Part shown: positions 47,513 through 59,159 of the stretch, piece after piece
Numbering within the stretch: position 1 is the stretch's first letter
How the letters are laid out: every line of letters starts with the position of its first letter
DNA from: Homalodisca vitripennis
Taxonomy: Eukaryota > Arthropoda > Insecta > Hemiptera > Cicadellidae
Direction of reading: 5' to 3'
NCBI RefSeq assembly: GCF_021130785.1
Contig: NC_060209.1
Location: 20,235,501-20,299,500, forward strand
Length of the DNA stretch: 64,000 bases
Translations under genes and position numbers: made by a program
Notes under the pieces: generated by a model
Told to the model about the DNA's origin: nothing
Databases searched by the model: none
Seen by the model: the letters and a program-made list of their open reading frames with translations, nothing else

Positions 47513-47666
47513 AAACCAATATTTAAAACTTTTATTTTTGTGAGGCCTTTCGATAGCAAGGCTATCTTCGTCACATAGCAAGACTTTTTGTGATATTTCT
47601 GACGAAGATAGCCTTGCTATCGAAAGGCCTCACAAAAATAAACTTTTTAAATATTGGTTTTGTGTT
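47507..47666. mobile_element. Fold-back element with hammerhead-like arms, GATAGC subfamily
   Basis: Left arm (47507-47573) and right arm (47600-47666) are inverted, about 90% alike, with a 26-bp spacer. The right arm carries CTGACGA-A-GATAGC-CTT-GCTATC-GAAA followed by the palindrome AGGCCT and C (47599-47631). The left arm has its inverse (47542-47573). It is unrelated in sequence to the GAGGAT family except for the motif core. Confidence 0.85.
47599..47631 (+). ncRNA. Hammerhead-like motif, GATAGC stem II
   Basis: Core CTGACGA and GAAA flank a perfect 6-bp stem with a 3-nt loop. The AGGCCT after GAA provides a loopless self-complementary stem III, and the following C would be the cleavage-site nucleotide. 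Stem I pairing is weak. One extra A sits between the CTGACGA core and stem II compared with classical hammerheads. Catalysis is untested. Confidence 0.4.
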
Positions 47667-48109
47667 TAAACGTTATTAAGGTTGTTGTATAATTTGATTT
47701 AGTGTAACTTTTTAAAACAGTTTATCAGACTGTGCCGAGTGCAATTTTTCAAACTCACAATATTATAAAGGGGGTGCCCAGATGTGTAAATGAACATATA
47801 CTCGTACAGCAGCGCAACATCAATAGTAACAGCTGTATCGGAGGAGAGTCCTTCTGAAAGCAGCCTGCCAGAAAACCACTCTTTATTATTCTTCACATCG
47901 GTGATAATCACAGTTAAAATTCTCGACAACAACATATAGAGGATGTGGAATGACCTCTATATAAAGCCCTCTATATATATAAAGCCTTGTTATAAAATCC
48001 CCGAATTCTGGTAGTAATTAAGGTTACAATAATGCTCTAGCCAACTGAATCCAATTATGTAGAATTTAAGAGAAGAATCAGCCTTATTGTCCCTGAACAA
48101 CGCAAAACA
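47667..48109. other. Spacer, no gene seen
   Basis: AT-rich, with CTCTATATA-type short repeats at about 47955-47980. A 78-codon minus frame (47699-47935) is not recognised. Confidence 0.4.
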
Positions 48110-48408
48110 GCTAAGGCAGATATCATATGTAAATATCAGATTCTAGGACGTTAAATCGGAACGGATGTTCGTTTTTCACAAAGTAGAGGAGTCCCTGCTT
48201 ATTTCATGATACGGTTGAAGCAGTCTTCTATGTTCTTGAGCGACTAGAAATTTCATTAGCTAAGGCAGATATCATATGTAAATATCAGATTCTTGGACGT
48301 TAAATCGGAACGGATGTTCGTTTTTTCACAAGGCAGAGGAGTCCCTGCTTATTTCATGATACGGTTGAAGCAGTCTTCTATGTTCTTGAGCGACTAAAAA
48401 ATTTCATT
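48110..48408. repeat. 149-bp tandem duplication, two copies
   Basis: Copies at 48110-48258 and 48259-48408 begin GCTAAGGCAGATATCATATG and differ by only a handful of bases, so the duplication is recent. Confidence 0.95.
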
Positions 48409-49289
48409 ACTGAAACAGCGATAGCCGGAAGAGCTTATTTCGGCGTCCACCACTCTTCAACCTTTCCCTTCTTTTATAACACTTAACACTCTTTCAACAT
48501 CTCGTTCTATAATAAATATAAGCACCGTAAGACCACTACTTCAAACTTCCTAAAGCTGCACAAGTGTTTATTATGAGCGGAAGGTAGGGAAGAAGTTGAT
48601 TGCGTGAATTGCAGAGGATTAACACAAATTTTAGAACGTGTGATGAAACACATATCAACTACACTTTATGAGGAGAAGGCAGTATATTAGCATTGCATTT
48701 TTAATTATACAGGATGCTTGGAAATTGTGAACAATAGGTAATGACTACTAATAGGTAAACTGATTGTATGACCAGAGACTGTAAAGAGACAAACTGGCTG
48801 TTTAAACATAATTTTCCTCATCACACATTTAACAGGGTTCGATTTCCTATCGAATTATTACGTCTTTATTTTTCTTGATCTCATATCAGTGACATTCGGC
48901 TTTGAGGATATGTTCGAATTTGTTAATAAATTCTTAAGCTGCAATTCCATAGTAGTTATACAAATTAATCAGATATAATAGTATGTAGTTAGGCAGATTT
49001 AAATTGATTTCCTATATACATTCTAAGGAGTTCTATAATACTTTAAATATTGTACACACAAACGTGTTGATAATGGAAAGAGTTAGGGTTTCTACTGACA
49101 AACAATTTAAAATGTAAGATTACAAATCACAATTAGGCAGTTTTAAAACTTGTAAGTACCGTAAGATGATAGACGAGCGACTTCGTCCGGTGGTGTGATC
49201 TGAGTTTCGTTCGTTCTTAGTGTCGCGAACCAATGCCAATTTATCTATATTCCAAAATTTTAATCTTAAGAGTTAAACACTAATTTTTA
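48409..49289. other. AT-rich sequence, no gene seen
   Basis: No exon, RNA gene or element end recognised. Confidence 0.45.
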
Positions 49290-49580
49290 GTTATTGGTTT
49301 TAATTAGTGCATGTTTTAGAGTTGTTGAAGTTGACACACACTATGGAGGATGTTTGTCACAGCGCTATGGTATGATTTGTTTATTTTAACCTAGATTTTT
49401 TAAATATGTGAACCATTTTTTTACAACTTCGTGTTAGTCATTTACCTGAAGAAGAGATCAGATTCAAATCTCGAAAACGTAGTGTTATTGATTTTTTGTA
49501 TCACTGAACGATGGCAAATGTCCGGAAAAAATCCTGTTTCCTTCACAATCCTTCCGTCGTCAAAAACAAACTTCAAACGG
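49290..49580 (+). mobile_element. Half fold-back element (middle plus right arm), GAGATC subfamily
   Basis: The segment 49320-49445 matches the spacer-side sequence of the 6.2-kb element (TTATTTTAACCTAGATTTT, GTTAGTCATTTA). It is followed by the motif at 49446-49481 and an arm ending CCTTCCGTCGTC and AAACAAACTTCAAAC. The left arm is absent. Confidence 0.82.
49446..49481 (+). ncRNA. Hammerhead-like motif, GAGAT stem II
   Basis: CTGAAGA, an extra A, a 5-bp stem GAGAT/ATCTC, then GAAAACGTA. ACGT is a loopless palindrome, and the next base A would give a GUA-type cleavage triplet. The bases after it (GTG) can pair with CAT before CTGA through one wobble, forming a short stem I. Confidence 0.4.
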
Positions 49581-49827
49581 AGCAGGTGAGAGCTAGAAAT
49601 TATTATAGTGTAAGGCGGAAACCGGCGGAACAGTACAACCAACGTGAAGCGCTACAAATAGGTCCACCGTAGTAATAATAAGAAAAATGCCAGATTTAAA
49701 TTAGTCTACTATTTTATTTCTCCAGATTTTTTTTAATATTCACAAACGTGTTTACAACGAAAAGACATTGAGTGGTCCACGTAGCGAAGATTCCTTTGGC
49801 ACTTTGTAGTCAGGAAACTAATGGAAG

Positions 49828-50300
49828 CGTAACAGTATTTCGGACATTTGCCATCGTTATAGGTTATAAAAGGTATAACAAAGTTTCGAGGACTGGAATC
49901 TATCCTCTTCGTCAAATGGGGGAGGTATTCCCCAAAAGCTGCTTGTAGTCCAGACCAGGCGATGTGATAGGCTACAGTGGGATACTGTGCTAGTGTGATG
50001 TGTGATTGTTATCATTGTCCTTGTGGTTTGTGGTCGAGACTTACATGCTGTGCAGTGATAACGCCTGGACTGGACTGCACGCAGTTTTTGGGTATGTTTG
50101 AACCCTTTTCTTTCCCTTCTTTACTTCATTATGATCGCTATTTTTATATGTATTAATACCTTCCCCTCCTGACGAAGAGGATAGATTCCAATTCTCGAAA
50201 CGTTTGTGTTATTCCTTTTATTACCTATAACGATGGCAAATATCCGACATCCTGTTATCCTTTCAACCCTTCCATCGCCAATAACAAACATTGAACAAAT
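49828..50300. mobile_element. Fold-back element of the GAGGAT family, longest copy
   Basis: Left inverted arm about 49828-49925 (motif mutated to TTGA at the end, 49880-49915). Middle about 49926-50160 includes CAGTGATAACGCCTGGACTG and TTTTTGGGTATGTTTGAACC, shared with the 38.4- and 59.9-kb copies. Right arm 50161-50300 has its motif at 50169-50204. The 3' outer end is CCTTCCATCGCCAATAACAA. No protein-coding capacity. Confidence 0.87.
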
Positions 50301-50750
50301 TAAATGGAAATGTATTAGACCAATATAAGATTTTTCTTATTTAAAACTACAAATCCATAAAATGTTCAACTTAGTTTCAAAGTGAAGTTACAAGTAGAAT
50401 TATATACCCTTGTTAAAGAATTGTACTATAATGTAAGCAGTATCTTCAACCCCCTCCCCTCCCGAGTTCCCTGAATGCCCATATGCAGTTACAACATTAC
50501 AACAGTATGTATTTTGATTTTGATTTATTGTGTTTTGAATTCTCCCGAGTTAAAAAACGCGAGCATGGTGTTTGCGAAATGGGGGCAGAGTGGTTGCAGT
50601 GAAGTACCAGGTGATTTTACTTTACAATAATTCTCAGAAGAATTATGGAGGGATGTATGGAACGGTATCAAATCTCATTACGTATCGAACTATAAAGTGA
50701 AATCCATTTTTTAGTATTTTCGTTTTTTTATTTGGCGACTTCTCCTAGGG
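50301..50750. other. Spacer, no gene seen
   Basis: AT-rich DNA with a short CCCCTCCC run near 50452. No recognisable exon. It may contain the flank of the element that ends at about 51046. Confidence 0.4.
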
Positions 50751-51005
50751 CAAGGACGTAGCCAGCGAGAGGGTCCAAGGGGTACGGCCCCAAATACTTA
50801 ATTTTTCAATAACTTTTTTGAAAACCGATTATTATTATTTGAATAATTAAGTATTAGTGACATGTACTGCTGAAAGATCGTCCTCAACAAAGAAATGGGC
50901 CAAGAACTTTTTAAGGAACAAAATGGGGCCTTACTTTCTGTCCACTACAGAAAGATATCAGTTGTCGTTTGAACTCCCAAAAATGTTTTCCTGGCTACGT
51001 TCTTG
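50751..51005 (+). mobile_element. hAT-type MITE, third copy
   Basis: Ends CAAGGACGTAGCCAG and CTGGCTACGTTCTTG. The flanks TCCTAGGG (50743-50750) and CCCTAGGG (51006-51013) match at 7 of 8 positions, an aged hAT target duplication. Internal blocks are shared with the 14.7- and 24.7-kb copies. Confidence 0.92.
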
Positions 51006-51046
51006 CCCTAGGGGGCACGGCTGGCACCGGCCTAGAGCCGCCCCTG
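51006..51046 (-). mobile_element. Possible end of another hAT-like element interrupted by the MITE
   Basis: On the minus strand this reads CAGGGGCGGCTCTAGGCC and GTGCCAGCCGTGCC, a type of terminal sequence I associate with hAT transposons. The MITE at 50751 lies immediately inside it, so this would be a nested insertion. The opposite end was not found. Confidence 0.4.
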
Positions 51047-53399
51047 GATTTAAAACAAACTGCCGACGTGACACGGTGTGTCGCGGCTTTGCGAGGGAGT
51101 TTTCACGTGGGAAAGTAACACTATGGGGAGGCGAAGGAGGGAGTCGGGGAGGAGTTAGGGGTAAACAGGCTTTGTTGACGCAGGTGTGGAGAAAGTTGGT
51201 GCCAAGCTGTCTGGCCTGGCCTGCGTGTGTATGTGCGTGTGTGTGTGCGTATATGTGCCTCAGCTATTGCCTAATACCGGCCAATAGCATTCCTAAGCGG
51301 CTCAACCCAATAGCCCGCCCGATATAGACACAAATGTTTGCCGTGTTTATAACAACCCCTTTACGACTATGAAATGCTCATTTATTGCATCCAATTAATG
51401 GTTAAACCTATCCACATGTGATGACTCAGAGTCCCAGACAAAATTATAGTCAGTGAGGATGACGAGTACTACATTTGGAAAGAACAATGCGTAGTACTTC
51501 TCGACGACCTTCTCCAGTTTTATATAGTCAGTGTCAATTTCTAATGTTCATCCTGGCCTGGATCGCACTGTAATCGCTAAAGCCTTGTCTATGGATCGAG
51601 AAGGCAAATCTTGGAAGATCGGAGTTTCCTTATGTACATGAGGAGTGCCTCATGTTCTTTTTGCAGAAGGTAGGAAACGAAAGAAGATTACTCGAGATTG
51701 CCATAGGCCAACTTTTAAAAGACACTATTGTTCGGAAAACGGTCTCCGATAGGCAAACTTGGAATAATGTCTCTGCAAATGAAAACCAAGGAATTAGAAG
51801 GTAGGAAGTTATGCGGAAAGCATGTCCGAGAGGGAGTAATGCTTGGGTCTGTGGGGTGAGTCCCATTCGCCAATTGAATACACTGACTGAAGGCGCATAA
51901 GCATTTTCCCTATCGTCACAGAAAATATTGAATCTAGTGATTGATTTTTCTAACTGCAGAGTTTTATGTTACTGAAAATATTTGATTGCTGGATTTCTTT
52001 TTACGTACGTTTGTTTGTTTCAAAGGACGTTCGTCGTTAAACGATCTCATTTCGCCAGGTCACTGTTTAAAGTGTTATTGAATTTTCAATGGTTGGGGCA
52101 AGTTAACGCAGGCTACTTGGAAAGTACAAGATTATTTCTTGGTACGACATTGCTAGTTTATTAATGCTGCAAGTCGTTTTAGCTACATTGCGTTAGTTAT
52201 AACTAATGGCATATGTGTAGTAAAAATAAAACAGTCGGGATACACTTGGAAACATTCAAGCTACGACAATCAAATAAAATTTGCACAAAACCACCTAGTA
52301 AAGAAAATTGGAAGCCATGAATTCTTACAAAAGAGCAAATTCTTCGCATTACTATTATGTTTTAAATTTACCCAGCATTGACCATCAGTTCTACAGTGCA
52401 TCTATCAATTACTCTATAAAACTTATCATTTGATTTGTCAGCTTCAAATAAGTATGCATTGTCATATATAGTTCTATCTTAATTAATTACTGTATGATAA
52501 TGAAGTTTTAGAAAAAATTTCTTTGAATTGAATAAAGGGTTCATTCAAATTTTGCTAAATTGTGATTTTGATTATTATACTTTTTCTTTCTTTAAATGAT
52601 TTGAAGAACTAAATAAAATCAACAGCAGTTAGTTGGTAATATCAGCTAATAAATTTAATAATGAGCTAAAGGTGAAAGTAATAAAAGTTGTATTCAATTG
52701 ATTTTATTTAGTAAATAAACTAATTTAGATTATGGCACGACACAATATAAGAATGATATTTTGTAAGCCAGTTAATTCTTAGTTCAATAAGTGGCGTTTG
52801 GTTTGAATACATAAACAAATAATAGAATAATTAACGATAAATTTAAAAAGTAACATGTAATGCATCCAATCAAATCGTGTAGCACGTATTCTATATGAAA
52901 GCAATAAACTAGTAATGCCAAATTTTAAACGCGACAATAAGCTAATTATAAATAATTTTTCTGAAACTTTTTGAAAAGGAAGAATTACACTTAGATATCG
53001 AAAAGTTTGAATTTTGTAACTTTTCAATTATGATATGTTAATTTTGTTATAAAAATCACAAACAGAAAAGAAAAAGCTATGTTTATTTTACAATCTTTGA
53101 GTTAATAAATTGTATTTTAAAGTTTTGTATAGTATTTTAAGGATACCCAGTTTAGTTACCCACGAATTTTCCAAAATAATCCAAAGTATATGAGAGAGTT
53201 GACTCATATTCATAAAAGTATTATAGATTGTGGCATTTGTGCTTTCTGCGATTAAGTAGGCTACACAAGTAAAATGCAGAAATGTTGGTTTTCGCAGTGC
53301 AAGTAAATTTAATAGAAAGTACTTGGTAGTAAAAAAGTATACCAAATAACGAGTCTATAACTCGTTCACCCTTTGCATTCATAATTTATTGTCATTCAC
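51047..53399. other. Unannotated sequence, no gene identified
   Basis: 51047-51330 is GC-rich with a (GT)n-like stretch. Around 51590-51810 a plus frame stays open for about 73 codons (LEIAIGQLLKDTIVRKTVSD and neighbours), but I recognise no family, and it may be an old pseudogene. 52.0-53.4 kb is AT-rich without features. Confidence 0.4.
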
Positions 53400-54003
53400 A
53401 TTTGCCTCAAAACAGGGGATTTCATATGTCGATTCTTGAAATAAGGTTCTAGTTAACTTTATTTGTCTTGTGAGTACCGATGATATTTATTCTAAAACAG
53501 AGAGCTTTGATATGTCGATTCTTAAAATAAGGTTTTAGTCAACTTTATTTGTCTTGTGAGTACCGATGATATTTATTCTAAAACAGAGAGCTTTGATATG
53601 TCGATTCTTAAAATAAGGTTTTAGTAAACTTTATTTGGATTGTGAGTACCGATGATATTTATTCTAAAACAGAGAGCTTTGATATGTCGATTCTTAAAAT
53701 AAGGTTTTAGAAAACTTTATTTGGATTGTGAGTACCGATGATATTTATTCTAAAACAGAGAGCTTTGATATGTCGATTCTTAAAATAAGGTTTTAGAAAA
53801 CTTTATTTGGATTGTGAGTACCGATGATATTTATTCTAAAACAGAGAGCTTTGATATGTCGATTCTCAAAATAAGGTTTTAGAAAACTTTATTTGGATTG
53901 CGAGTTCCGATTATATCTATTCTAAAACAGAGGGCTTTGATATGGTGATTCTTAAAATCAGATTCTATTAAACTTTATTTGTCTTGTGAGTACCGATTCT
54001 ATT
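53400..54003. repeat. 86-bp tandem array, about seven units
   Basis: ATATGTCGATTC-type anchors at 53424, 53510, 53596, 53682, 53768, 53854 and 53940 (last degenerate). Units contain GTGAGTACCGATGATATTTA and AAAACAGAGAGCTTTGATA. Outer units are more diverged than inner ones. Confidence 0.95.
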
Positions 54004-54163
54004 CTAATATAGAGGTATTTGATGAAATTCCGTATCTATTTTTCGACCAAAGTTATAAAGTAAGAACTAAAAAAACGTATATATATATACGTTTTTTTAG
54101 TTCTTACTTTATAACTTTGGTTTGAAAAATAGATAAGGAATTTCATCAAATCCCTCTATATTA

Positions 54164-54167
<4 letters not shown>
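54001..54167. repeat. 167-bp near-perfect palindrome
   Basis: ATTCTAATATAGAGG at 54001 is the inverse of CCTCTATATTAGAAT ending at 54167, and pairing continues to a TATATA centre at about 54084 with only a few mismatches and one indel. The arms are about 80 bp. It begins at the last unit of the 86-bp array and is followed directly by an (AT)n tract. Confidence 0.93.

Positions 54168-54214
<47 letters not shown>
54165..54214. repeat. (AT)n microsatellite
   Basis: About 24 AT units directly after the palindrome. Confidence 0.95.
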
Positions 54215-54220
<6 letters not shown>

Positions 54221-56109
54221 TTATATCCATATCGAAATGTAAATAGAATTGACACGTATGAAAACAGTATTCCCAATTAATTCGTTAGATGCGTTAGAAC
54301 TTTCAGTATCTACATAATCAATCTTAGGTCTGACTTGATTCGCGCCTCTATTTTGGGGCTTCTATGTATGTAGCTCGCGCTTGTTGTTATTTAAGAGAAC
54401 AGAATTGCAATGTGACTATCAGTTTGGAGATTAGTTTATAGTTTCCCGTTATCTGTAGGAGCAAATATGTGACTAACACTAGAAATAGATATAGTAGTCA
54501 GCCAGAAGGAACAAAAGTCACTTCTGTTAGTTCGTGTCCAAGCACAAACCTTGACTGCATTACTAAAGGTTTCAGATAAAACAAAATATTCCACAACTTG
54601 CACAATCTGCAAAGTTTGGCATTGTTTTATTTCGGTCGTAAATTAAATCTGAAATGTTGTAATTATTATGCTAAATGAAACGCAATAACTATTGAGTGTA
54701 GTAAAATAATGTATTTATTATTTTTGTTTAGTTTCGATTAATAGTTGTCCAAATGAGTCACCAGGTTGTATGAAGGCATAAACTGAAGGTTTTAATAGAG
54801 CTATATTGCATGTGTTTTTATTAAATTTAAAGTTTTAGTGTATACAGTGGCCGAAAGCCTTTTAGAAAACCTTTCAACTCTCTTTTTTAAATATGCATTA
54901 ATATTTTCAGATTAATAATAAAATGTATAGTTCCATTAAATGTAATGATTCGTTTGCATAACTCACTCCCAATCAATGTTGATATTTTTGGCAACTCATT
55001 AGACCAATTTATTCAGAATGTTTCACTCAGCGTTAATTAGTTTGGTTTTTGTATTATCGTTATTTAACTGTCATATATTAATTCTTGTTATTGTTGTTGT
55101 TACTTATTTATTTGTTACAGATAACTATCGTTATTTGTCGTCAACTATTACTATTTATTATTATACATCATCCATACACATTTTATTGCGTTGAAAATGA
55201 ACTTTTAAACTTTTAAATTGTTATTTTTAGTATTTATCCTCTATTTAATATATTTAGTATTACTTTAATGCTTCATTGTAATTGGGCAATGCCTGTAATG
55301 TAAGCATTTCTCAATAAACGAATTATGAATTATGAATAGCTAACATTGAATATTCCATGTTTGTGCGATTTCTCCAATGATGACAGAAAGTACAGCTCCG
55401 CGGTACTTCTTACCGTACACTCAGGCCGGCATATGTAGGTCATTGACCTAATGTTTTATGGTGTAAACTCCGAAAATAGATTTGTGAACTCCTAGCTCTA
55501 AAAGAAGTTGTTATGTCTAGGCAATCAGCACCCGAGTTGCGTCAGATCTACCTGTCCGACTGTCTAACTGTGCGGGGTCTTGTTCTTGCGAAATCCTCGT
55601 GTTCTTAAAATAGCTCATGATGTTATCTTGGAAAGCCAAGTAAATGTACAAAATGTATGAGTCACATTAGAGAATGTGTAAGTACTATGCCCATAATACT
55701 TGCGTAATTGTAATTCCCAATATTATATATACGATATAATTTCATTAGGTAGTATTTAGGTGTATAAAAACATCTCGAAATTGATTTACTGGCGATAGTG
55801 TAGATATGATTGATTATTTTATTTAAAACTACTAACTTCACACACTTTCATTCATGGTTAATTCAGTTTCCTCTATGAAGTTAAATACTGTACAATAGCC
55901 TTTGAGAAAAGGAGTTATTAAGATAAGGTTATTTAACATTTATGGTAACTACTTCTGAAATGAAGACCTTAAAGTTTAAAATAGGTGTATCTTAGTTATT
56001 TTTTGTGGAACACAAAAAGAAACGCATGTTCCATTTATAACCATATATTGTTGCAGAACTTGGCTGAAAAGATCCCCTAGTGCTCTCATAACATCATAGT
56101 TCTCGTCTT
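54215..56109. other. AT-rich sequence, no gene seen
   Basis: About 1.9 kb. At 55180-55330 the text GGCAATGCCTGTAATGTAAGC followed by TCAATAAACGAATTATGAAT twice looks like the 3' tail of a non-LTR element, but no coding part precedes it. Otherwise nothing recognised. Confidence 0.4.
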
Positions 56110-57535
56110 TCTTACTCTACATTTAATAAGATAGCTAGCTAACAGAGAACCTTCTGCTCACATAGCCCAATCCCCTTTAATGTCCTAAAACTGACTAATT
56201 AACATGATATTATCCTTATTATACTTATTTTATGAAATAACTTATCTAGCTTATGTAGAGGCTTCTATGCACATAAACCACTTCCCTGTAATCTACTAAA
56301 TTAGACTAATTAACATACAATTATCCTTATCATACTTATTTTATGTAATAATACATCTAGCTTATGTAGAGGCTTTCTATGGACATAAACCAATTCCCTG
56401 TAATCTCCTAAAATTGATTATTTAACATACTATTACCCTTATCATACTTATTTTATGTAATAATACATCTAGCTTATGTAGAGGCTTTCTATGGACATAA
56501 ACCAATTCCCTGTAATCTCCTAAAATTGATTATTTAACATACTATTACCCTTATCATACCCATTTTATGTAATAACATATCTAGCTTATGTAGAGGCTTT
56601 CTATGGACATAAACCAATTCCCTGTAATCTCCTAAAATTGACTGACTGTTATCCTTATCATACTTATTTTATGTAATAATACATCTAGCTTATGTAGAGG
56701 CTTCTATGCATATAAACCAGTTCCCTGTAATCTCCTAAAATTGACTAATTAACATACTATTATCCTTATCATACTTATTTTATGTAATAATACATCTCTA
56801 GCTTATATAGAGGCTTCTATGCACATACACCAGTTCCCTGTAATCTCCTAAAATTGACTAATTAACATACTATTATCCTTATCATACTCACTTTATGTAA
56901 AAACATATCTAGTTTATGTAGAGGCTTCTATGCACATAAACCAGTTCCCTGTAATCTTCTAAAATTGACTAATTAACATACTATTATCCTTATCATACTC
57001 ATTTTACGTAATAACATATCTAGCTTATGTAGAGGCTTCTATGCACATACACCAGTTCCCTGTAATCTCCTAAAATTGACTAATTAACATACTATTATCC
57101 TTATCATACTTATTTTATGTAATAATACATCTTGCTTATGTAGAGGCTTCTATGCACATACATTAATCTCCATTGACTATTTAACATACTATTATCCTTA
57201 TCATACTTATTTTATGTAATAATACATCTAGCTTATGTAGAGGCTTCTATGCACATAAACCAATTCCCTGTAATCTCCTAAAATTGACTATTTAACATAC
57301 TATTATCCTTATCATACTTATTTTATGTAATAATACATCTAGCTTATGTAGAGGCTTCTATGCACATAAACCAGTTCCCTGTAATCTCCTAAAATTGACT
57401 AATAAACATACTATTATCCTTATCATACTTATTTTATGTAATAACATATTATGTAGCTTATGTAGAGGCTTCTATGCACAAAAACCAGTTCCCTGTAATC
57501 TCCTAAAATTGACTAATTAACATACTATTATCTAT
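56110..57535. repeat. ~111-bp tandem array, about 12-13 units
   Basis: TTATGTAGAGGC-type anchors at 56251, 56362, 56474, 56586, 56690, 56803, 56913, 57024, 57136, 57233, 57344 and 57458. Units contain CAGTTCCCTGTAATCTCCTA, ATTGACTAATTAACATACTA and CTTATCATACTTATTTTATG. Period variants (97, 104 and 114 bp) reflect small deletions and an insertion. Confidence 0.95.
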
Positions 57536-58136
57536 GTCTTTATTATATCCTTAATTAAAAGAGCATTTCCTCCTCAATACTTAAAAATTACTTAAAATTG
57601 AAGTACACATATATTATTATCTCGCAGTTATTTACATCCCTAATAAAAAGAAAATTCCATTACATTGTAACTATATTTCTATGACTAGGGTTTCTGTCCC
57701 CGCCTCTGTTATAGGTTGAATACATTACTTATTTCTATAAGAAATGAAATGCTATAAATGCTTCGGCGCTGTAAATGGGTATCGGAGTTAAAAAAGAAAT
57801 AAAAATGGCTATACCTAATTAATGTATCCAAACATTATTCCTGTCGTTCCTTCATAAAACAAGGAAGGAGTTTGCAATAGACTTCACTGAGATTGCATGC
57901 GACATTTTTAATGCAAATCAATCTCAAGATATACTGCAGGCAGATAGACAGACAGACAATCACACAGAAAATAAATTGACGCAACATTTGCACCCAGCAA
58001 AATTCCATAGTTGGTCATGCACAATCATAGAACACGTTCTTGTCTATGTAGAAATGAAGTTCCATGCAGAATTTAAAAACTGTGAATGAAATAATTTTTC
58101 CAGGTATTTTGCCACATGATACATTCAAATTGTATT
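57536..58136. other. AT-rich spacer
   Basis: No gene or repeat recognised apart from short simple sequence (CAGACAGACA near 57945). Confidence 0.45.
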
Positions 58137-58144
58137 CATTACGA

Positions 58145-58251
58145 GGTCAGATTCCGTTATATGCCCCCTGTTACTCAACTACATCGTTTTATAACGTTCT
58201 AAGTTCATTGAACCAAGTGTAAGCGTTGGGGGCATATAACGGAATCTAACC
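58145..58251. mobile_element. 107-bp palindromic MITE, hAT-like
   Basis: Ends GGTCAGATTCCGTTATATGC at the left and the inverse of GGTTAGATTCCGTTATATGC at the right: 24-bp inverted repeats with one mismatch, including a CCCCC/GGGGG inner edge. Flanking 8-mers CATTACGA (58137-58144) and CATTAAGA (58252-58259) match at 7 of 8. The interior is 59 bp and non-coding. Confidence 0.85.
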
Positions 58252-58259
58252 CATTAAGA

Positions 58260-59159
58260 GTTTGAACAATAATAAGTGTTCCGGTGAGCTAGGGAGGGAA
58301 CTACAACGCAAGCGTGCGCTGTAATCAGCCTTGATATTGGTTCTCCACTCTTTAATTTTTCATTTTGCTCTACGACTAAAAGTGTCCAATGTTACAACCT
58401 CATATGATCATAAACACTTTTCTTAGACATTTATTTATTCTGTTACTTTCTCGTTTCCATCATGGTTACTCTTAAGACCAATGTAAACATATTCGATAAC
58501 GCTGCGCCAAATCCTATGGAATGACATGGAACTCGGTGTTGCTCATATAAAAATTAAGCTCCTAGCAAAATTGTCTGTTGGTAATTTTGTTTACGAGATA
58601 TCGTTACTTTACAGGCAGAAGTGAATTTGAATGCCTCTCAAGGGATAGGGTTCGCTAGAGCTCAGCCAACAAACTCTCGGTTGTCGGGTAATTAAATAAA
58701 ATAGCAATTGAATACGTAAGGACACAAACCGCTATACCAGTATTATTGCTAACAGTTAAGTTTTAATTTAGCGTTAATGCTAAATGAAGGGGAAAACAAA
58801 ATTTTGGTATGATGTCAAACCAAGACTTTATTGTAACTCAATATGATGACTACTTTGAGACGACTATAGTATTACTAATCTGTATTGTAGTATCACATCC
58901 ATGTCTTGTAGATGACTCCTTGACTCACAGGTGGTTTAGAGGTGTTGGCGGGCAATCAGTAGCTTTCCAGGCCCGTCTTGGCGCTGCGACCCCTGGACCC
59001 GATGTCACGGGTCACCTGGGCACCCTTGACCTCCCCCCCCCCACCTCCGATCCTGCTTTCGTTTTCTCCCGCAGCTGCGGAGTCGATGAAGATGACGTGG
59101 CTCAGAATCGTCTCTTCGAATCCTCTTTTCAGAAAATTATACCCTATAGACAGTTTAGT
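58260..59159. other. Unannotated sequence, GC-rich toward its end
   Basis: 58.92-59.15 kb is GC-rich (a C10 run near 59033), with open frames on both strands (58809-59231 plus, 58956-59396 minus) but no recognised domain. A transposon terminus or exon remnant is possible. Confidence 0.35.
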
